From Thermoplasmata archaeon (lineage in GTDB: Archaea > Thermoplasmatota > E2 > DHVEG-1): a stretch of DNA of 6,804 nucleotides. Below, piece after piece: positions 5,205 through 6,804 of this stretch. Both the position numbers and the translations under genes were made by a program. Within the stretch, counting starts at the first letter, position 1; the number at the start of each line of letters is the position of its first letter. The notes under the pieces are model-generated. The model was not told the DNA's origin, made no database searches, and was given only the letters and a program-made list of their open reading frames with translations. The DNA is taken from the NCBI GenBank assembly GCA_030606465.1, contig JAUWGL010000047.1, positions 1-6,804 on the forward strand, read 5' to 3'.

Positions 5205-5816
5205 ATGAAAAAAACATTAGTTTTAGCAGTATTGTTAATACTAACTATGTTTTTTTCCAGTTTATCCATGGCCTTAATATATGTCAGCCCAGCTGAACTA
5301 TCAATTACTATGAAGGATGGATTCATACATGGTAATACTTCAAAAAAAATTACGATAAAAAACACAGGGAATGATAGTTTTAATGCTACATGGTACATTG
5401 GACATCCTGATGAAACTTTAAGGAGACCTAATAAGACATGTATGCCCGATCTCTCGTGGATTAGTGTGGAACCAAAATGGCAAATAATCCCAGCTGATGA
5501 CAGCGCAGATTTTTACATATATCTGGATATACCTGAAAACAAAGATTTCGTTAATAGACACTGGGAGACATGGATTACTTTTAAAGCTGGTGCTCAAGAA
5601 CACCCTGGGGGCTTTTTTAACTTTGAACATGCTATACGAGTTTACATAGATACCCCTGAGAAAATAGAAAAAAATAATGATCAAAAAGATGGTGTTTCAG
5701 CTGTTTCAGCAGATGACCAAATCAATATCCAAATTACCAACATCGAATTAGTAGGAGTCATAATGATAATTCTAGTAATTATCAGCTTAATTATTTTTAA
5801 AAAGAAAAAATCATAA
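5205..5816 (+). CDS. Second membrane-anchored Ig-like surface protein, paralogue of 1701-2366, 203 residues
   Basis: ATG 5205 has GGAGGG (5190-5195) 9 nt upstream. The gene follows the beta-helix protein by 53 bp with no convincing promoter between them, so it is probably the last gene of the RHH operon. Signal peptide 1-23 (KKTLVLAVLLILTMFF...). One beta-sandwich ectodomain about 26-151 with SPAELSITMKDG (28-39), PDLSWI (81-86), WETW (120-123) and RVYIDTP (145-151). A short Asp/Asn-rich stalk, a membrane helix about 180-198, and a short FKKKKS tail. All four motifs also occur in the same order in the 1701-2366 protein, so these are paralogues, although the 1701 protein has a much longer basic tail. 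Likely role: membrane anchor or assembly partner for surface proteins such as the beta-helix protein; this is inferred from context. Confidence 0.85.
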   Translation: MKKTLVLAVLLILTMFFSSLSMALIYVSPAELSITMKDGFIHGNTSKKITIKNTGNDSFNATWYIGHPDETLRRPNKTCMPDLSWISVEPKWQIIPADDSADFYIYLDIPENKDFVNRHWETWITFKAGAQEHPGGFFNFEHAIRVYIDTPEKIEKNNDQKDGVSAVSADDQINIQITNIELVGVIMIILVIISLIIFKKKKS

Positions 5817-5846
5817 CTCTTACATCAGAAAAGAGTCATTACTTTT
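5816..5846. terminator. Possible bidirectional terminator between convergent genes
   Basis: ACTCTT (5816-5821) and AAGAGT (5831-5836) form a 6-bp inverted repeat with a 9-nt loop in the 31-bp gap between the end of the operon and the end of the minus-strand kinase-like gene. ACTTTTCTT follows on the plus strand, and CTCTTTTCT lies on the minus strand. It is weak but well placed. Confidence 0.3.
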
Positions 5847-5847
5847 C

Positions 5848-6390
5848 TTAGATTTTATCAAATATTTTTCTTATTTCAGCTTTAAAACTCTCAATATCTT
5901 TTTCATTTGAAATAACTATATCTGATGATGCAATAACCTCAGCAAGACCCCAGCCAATCTCTCTGCGATCTCGTTCTTTAACTTTCTCAATGTCTTTGCT
6001 ATCATCCTGTCTACTGCGAATCATTGCTCGCTCATGTCTTGTTTTATCAGATACCTCAATAGCAATAACAATGAATTCTTCTCCAAGTTCTTTCTTAAAA
6101 ATATCTATCTCTTCAACATTACGAATTCCGTCTATAACAAGAAAATCTACATCATCCATCGATTTAATCTTTTCAACAGTTCTTTCTGCCCATACATGCA
6201 TCCCATGTTTTTCACGCATTTTATTAGCTACAAATCCAACGTTTTTATCACTTAGCTCCAACCCACGTTTTTTTACTTCTTCCCAGACCATATCTCCCAT
6301 TCTAACTATTGGGATCTTTTTTTCTCGTGCGATTTGTACTGCTTCGGTTTTCCCAGAGAAAGGCATACCTGTAAAAGCGATTATTTTCAT
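5848..6390 (-). CDS. UPF0200 family P-loop nucleotide kinase-like protein, 180 residues
   Basis: The start MKIIAFTGMPFSGKT carries a Walker A motif GMPFSGKT (8-15). Further family-like features are IVRMGDMVWEEV (28-39), VGFVANKMREKHG (51-63), VIDGIRNVEE (85-94) with a Walker-B-like Asp, and a basic, Arg-rich lid region RSRQDD...ERDRREIGWG (125-148). The length fits the archaeal UPF0200 family, which belongs with dephospho-CoA-kinase-like and adenylate-kinase-like P-loop proteins. A phosphotransferase or NTPase role in the cytoplasm is expected, but the substrate is not established and I would not call it CoaE. ATG 6390 follows AAAGGT at about 10 nt. The tRNA-Leu gene ends only 19 bp upstream on the same strand, so the mRNA 5' end may come from tRNA 3' processing. 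Its codon phase and family match make it real, unlike the overlapping open frames on the other strand. Confidence 0.92.
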   Translation of the reverse strand: MKIIAFTGMPFSGKTEAVQIAREKKIPIVRMGDMVWEEVKKRGLELSDKNVGFVANKMREKHGMHVWAERTVEKIKSMDDVDFLVIDGIRNVEEIDIFKKELGEEFIVIAIEVSDKTRHERAMIRSRQDDSKDIEKVKERDRREIGWGLAEVIASSDIVISNEKDIESFKAEIRKIFDKI

Positions 6391-6409
6391 ATGTTTACCT
6401 TTTTTTTAG

Positions 6410-6526
6410 TGCAGGAGGAGCGATTCGAACGCTCGAAGACCTACGTCACAGGGTTTCTCAGTGTTCAAAGTGTGTTACTTGAAACACACCTAAGCCCTGC
6501 CCCTTTGACCACTCGGGTACCCCTGC
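6410..6526 (-). tRNA. tRNA-Leu (anticodon UAG) with intron
   Basis: On the minus strand, GCAGGGG (6520-6526) pairs with CTCCTGC (6411-6417) as acceptor stem with one G-U pair. A 3-bp D stem CCC/GGG with loop GAGTGGTCAAA, anticodon stem CAGGG/CCCTG, a long variable arm (GAC-GTAG-GTC) and T arm GAGCG-TTCGAAT-CGCTC follow. The long variable arm and A73 discriminator fit Leu. The anticodon loop reads C-T-TAG-G-A after splicing, giving UAG, which reads CUA and probably other CUN codons. An intron of 34 nt sits at 37/38. The mature length is 83 nt. CCA is not encoded. TATA-like stretches at 6542-6548 and 6584-6593 are candidates for its promoter, but neither spacing is ideal. Confidence 0.95.
6455..6488 (-). 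other. tRNA intron with bulge-helix-bulge splice site
   Basis: Intron position 37/38. The anticodon-side bases CTTA (32-35) pair with TGAG in the 3' part of the intron to give the central 4-bp helix (one G-U pair). The 3-nt bulges GGT and AAA flank it, and cutting after the second base of each gives exactly the intron ends. The outer intron helix starts GTGTT/AACAC. This is the canonical substrate of the archaeal tRNA splicing endonuclease. Confidence 0.85.
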
Positions 6527-6556
6527 AAATATAGAAACCACTAATATACCATCTAC

Positions 6557-6580
6557 TCAAAAATCTTTTTGAAGAAAAAA
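6557..6580 (-). terminator. Possible terminator of the CxxC protein gene
   Basis: Downstream of the minus-strand stop at 6602 lie two T-runs on the minus strand (T6 at about 6575-6580 and T5 at 6559-6563) and a 7-bp inverted repeat TCAAAAA-TC-TTTTTGA (6557-6572). It lies between this gene and the tRNA gene. The 2-nt loop makes a full hairpin unlikely, so the T-tracts are the better signal. Confidence 0.3.
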
Positions 6581-6601
6581 CCATAATTTATTTTTAATCA
6601 T

Positions 6602-6804
6602 TTATTCTTGTTTAAGGAGTTTTATTCCTCCATATTTTGCATAACAATCAGAGCAAAACTGTCGAGCAATTAGTGAATGGAGATGCTGATCTACTCCTTC
6701 TTCTAGATGAAAAGTTGTTCCTACAAATATCTGATTGTTACAGTTTGTACAAACCTTGGTGGTTTTTGCTATTTTTTTTACAAGGTGTGTTTTAATACCT
6801 TTTT
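6602..6804 (-). CDS. Small protein with two CxxC pairs, probable zinc ribbon (N-terminus outside window)
   Basis: A minus-strand frame enters from the right edge and ends at TAA 6602-6604. The visible 66 residues are basic at first (KTHLVKKIAKTTK), then hold CTNC (C18 and C21 of the visible part) and FCSDC (C50 and C53), with LEEGVDQHLHSLIARQ between. Two CxxC pairs about 28 residues apart fit one four-cysteine zinc site. The protein ends soon after in YGGIKLLKQE. I do not recognise the family; a small zinc protein binding RNA or protein, or the C-terminal domain of a larger enzyme, are both possible. It runs in the same direction as the tRNA-Leu and kinase-like genes. Confidence 0.6.
   Translation of the reverse strand, partial: KGIKTHLVKKIAKTTKVCTNCNNQIFVGTTFHLEEGVDQHLHSLIARQFCSDCYAKYGGIKLLKQE

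Noticed and set aside
5848..6390. Naming the P-loop protein coaE or adenylate kinase
   Set aside because: The archaeal UPF0200 family is distinct and its substrate is not settled, so the sequence supports only a P-loop kinase-like call.
5990..6409. Plus-strand open frames over the kinase-like gene and the tRNA
   Set aside because: They are antisense to a clear Walker A protein and run into the tRNA. Their Ser/Ile/Leu-rich composition is typical of a shadow frame.

Overview
The window is AT-rich DNA that looks archaeal, most likely euryarchaeal; I cannot place it more finely. The evidence is a tRNA-Leu(UAG) interrupted at 37/38 by an intron with a canonical bulge-helix-bulge splice site, a UPF0200-type P-loop protein (an archaeal family), TATA/BRE-like promoters, T-tract terminators, and NosD-like and Ig-like surface proteins with lysine-rich cytoplasmic tails.

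Left part (1-731, + strand): the C-terminal tail of a lysine-rich protein, then an unrecognised charged, helical protein whose reading frame appears broken by several one-base indels, all in A-runs. About 220 bases without a gene follow (732-953), holding T-tracts, a TATA-like promoter and a leader hairpin. Next is a monocistronic secreted acidic beta-rich protein (954-1487) with a hairpin/T-tract terminator, then a type I membrane protein with an Ig-like ectodomain (1701-2366).

Central part (2440-5816, + strand): the most interesting section. Four boxes related to TCATATRTGA repeat at an exact 11-bp period upstream of a TATA element, and an extended palindrome of the same motif lies between the TATA element and the start codon. 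They precede two nearly identical, overlapping genes for ribbon-helix-helix (RHH) DNA-binding proteins. The second RHH gene overlaps by ATGA a gene for a 754-residue membrane-anchored surface protein (signal peptide, parallel beta-helix, Ig-like domain, TSP3-like Asp-rich repeats, transmembrane helix, long charged cytoplasmic tail). The last gene, 53 bp on, is a paralogue of the 1701-2366 Ig-like membrane protein. I read this as an autoregulated surface-protein operon: the RHH pair probably binds the 11-bp array and controls itself and the cell-surface genes.

Right part (5848-6804, - strand): convergent housekeeping genes. A tRNA-Leu(UAG) gene with a 34-nt intron lies 19 nt upstream of the UPF0200 nucleotide-kinase-like gene and may be co-transcribed with it. 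At the edge is the C-terminal part of a small protein with two CxxC pairs.
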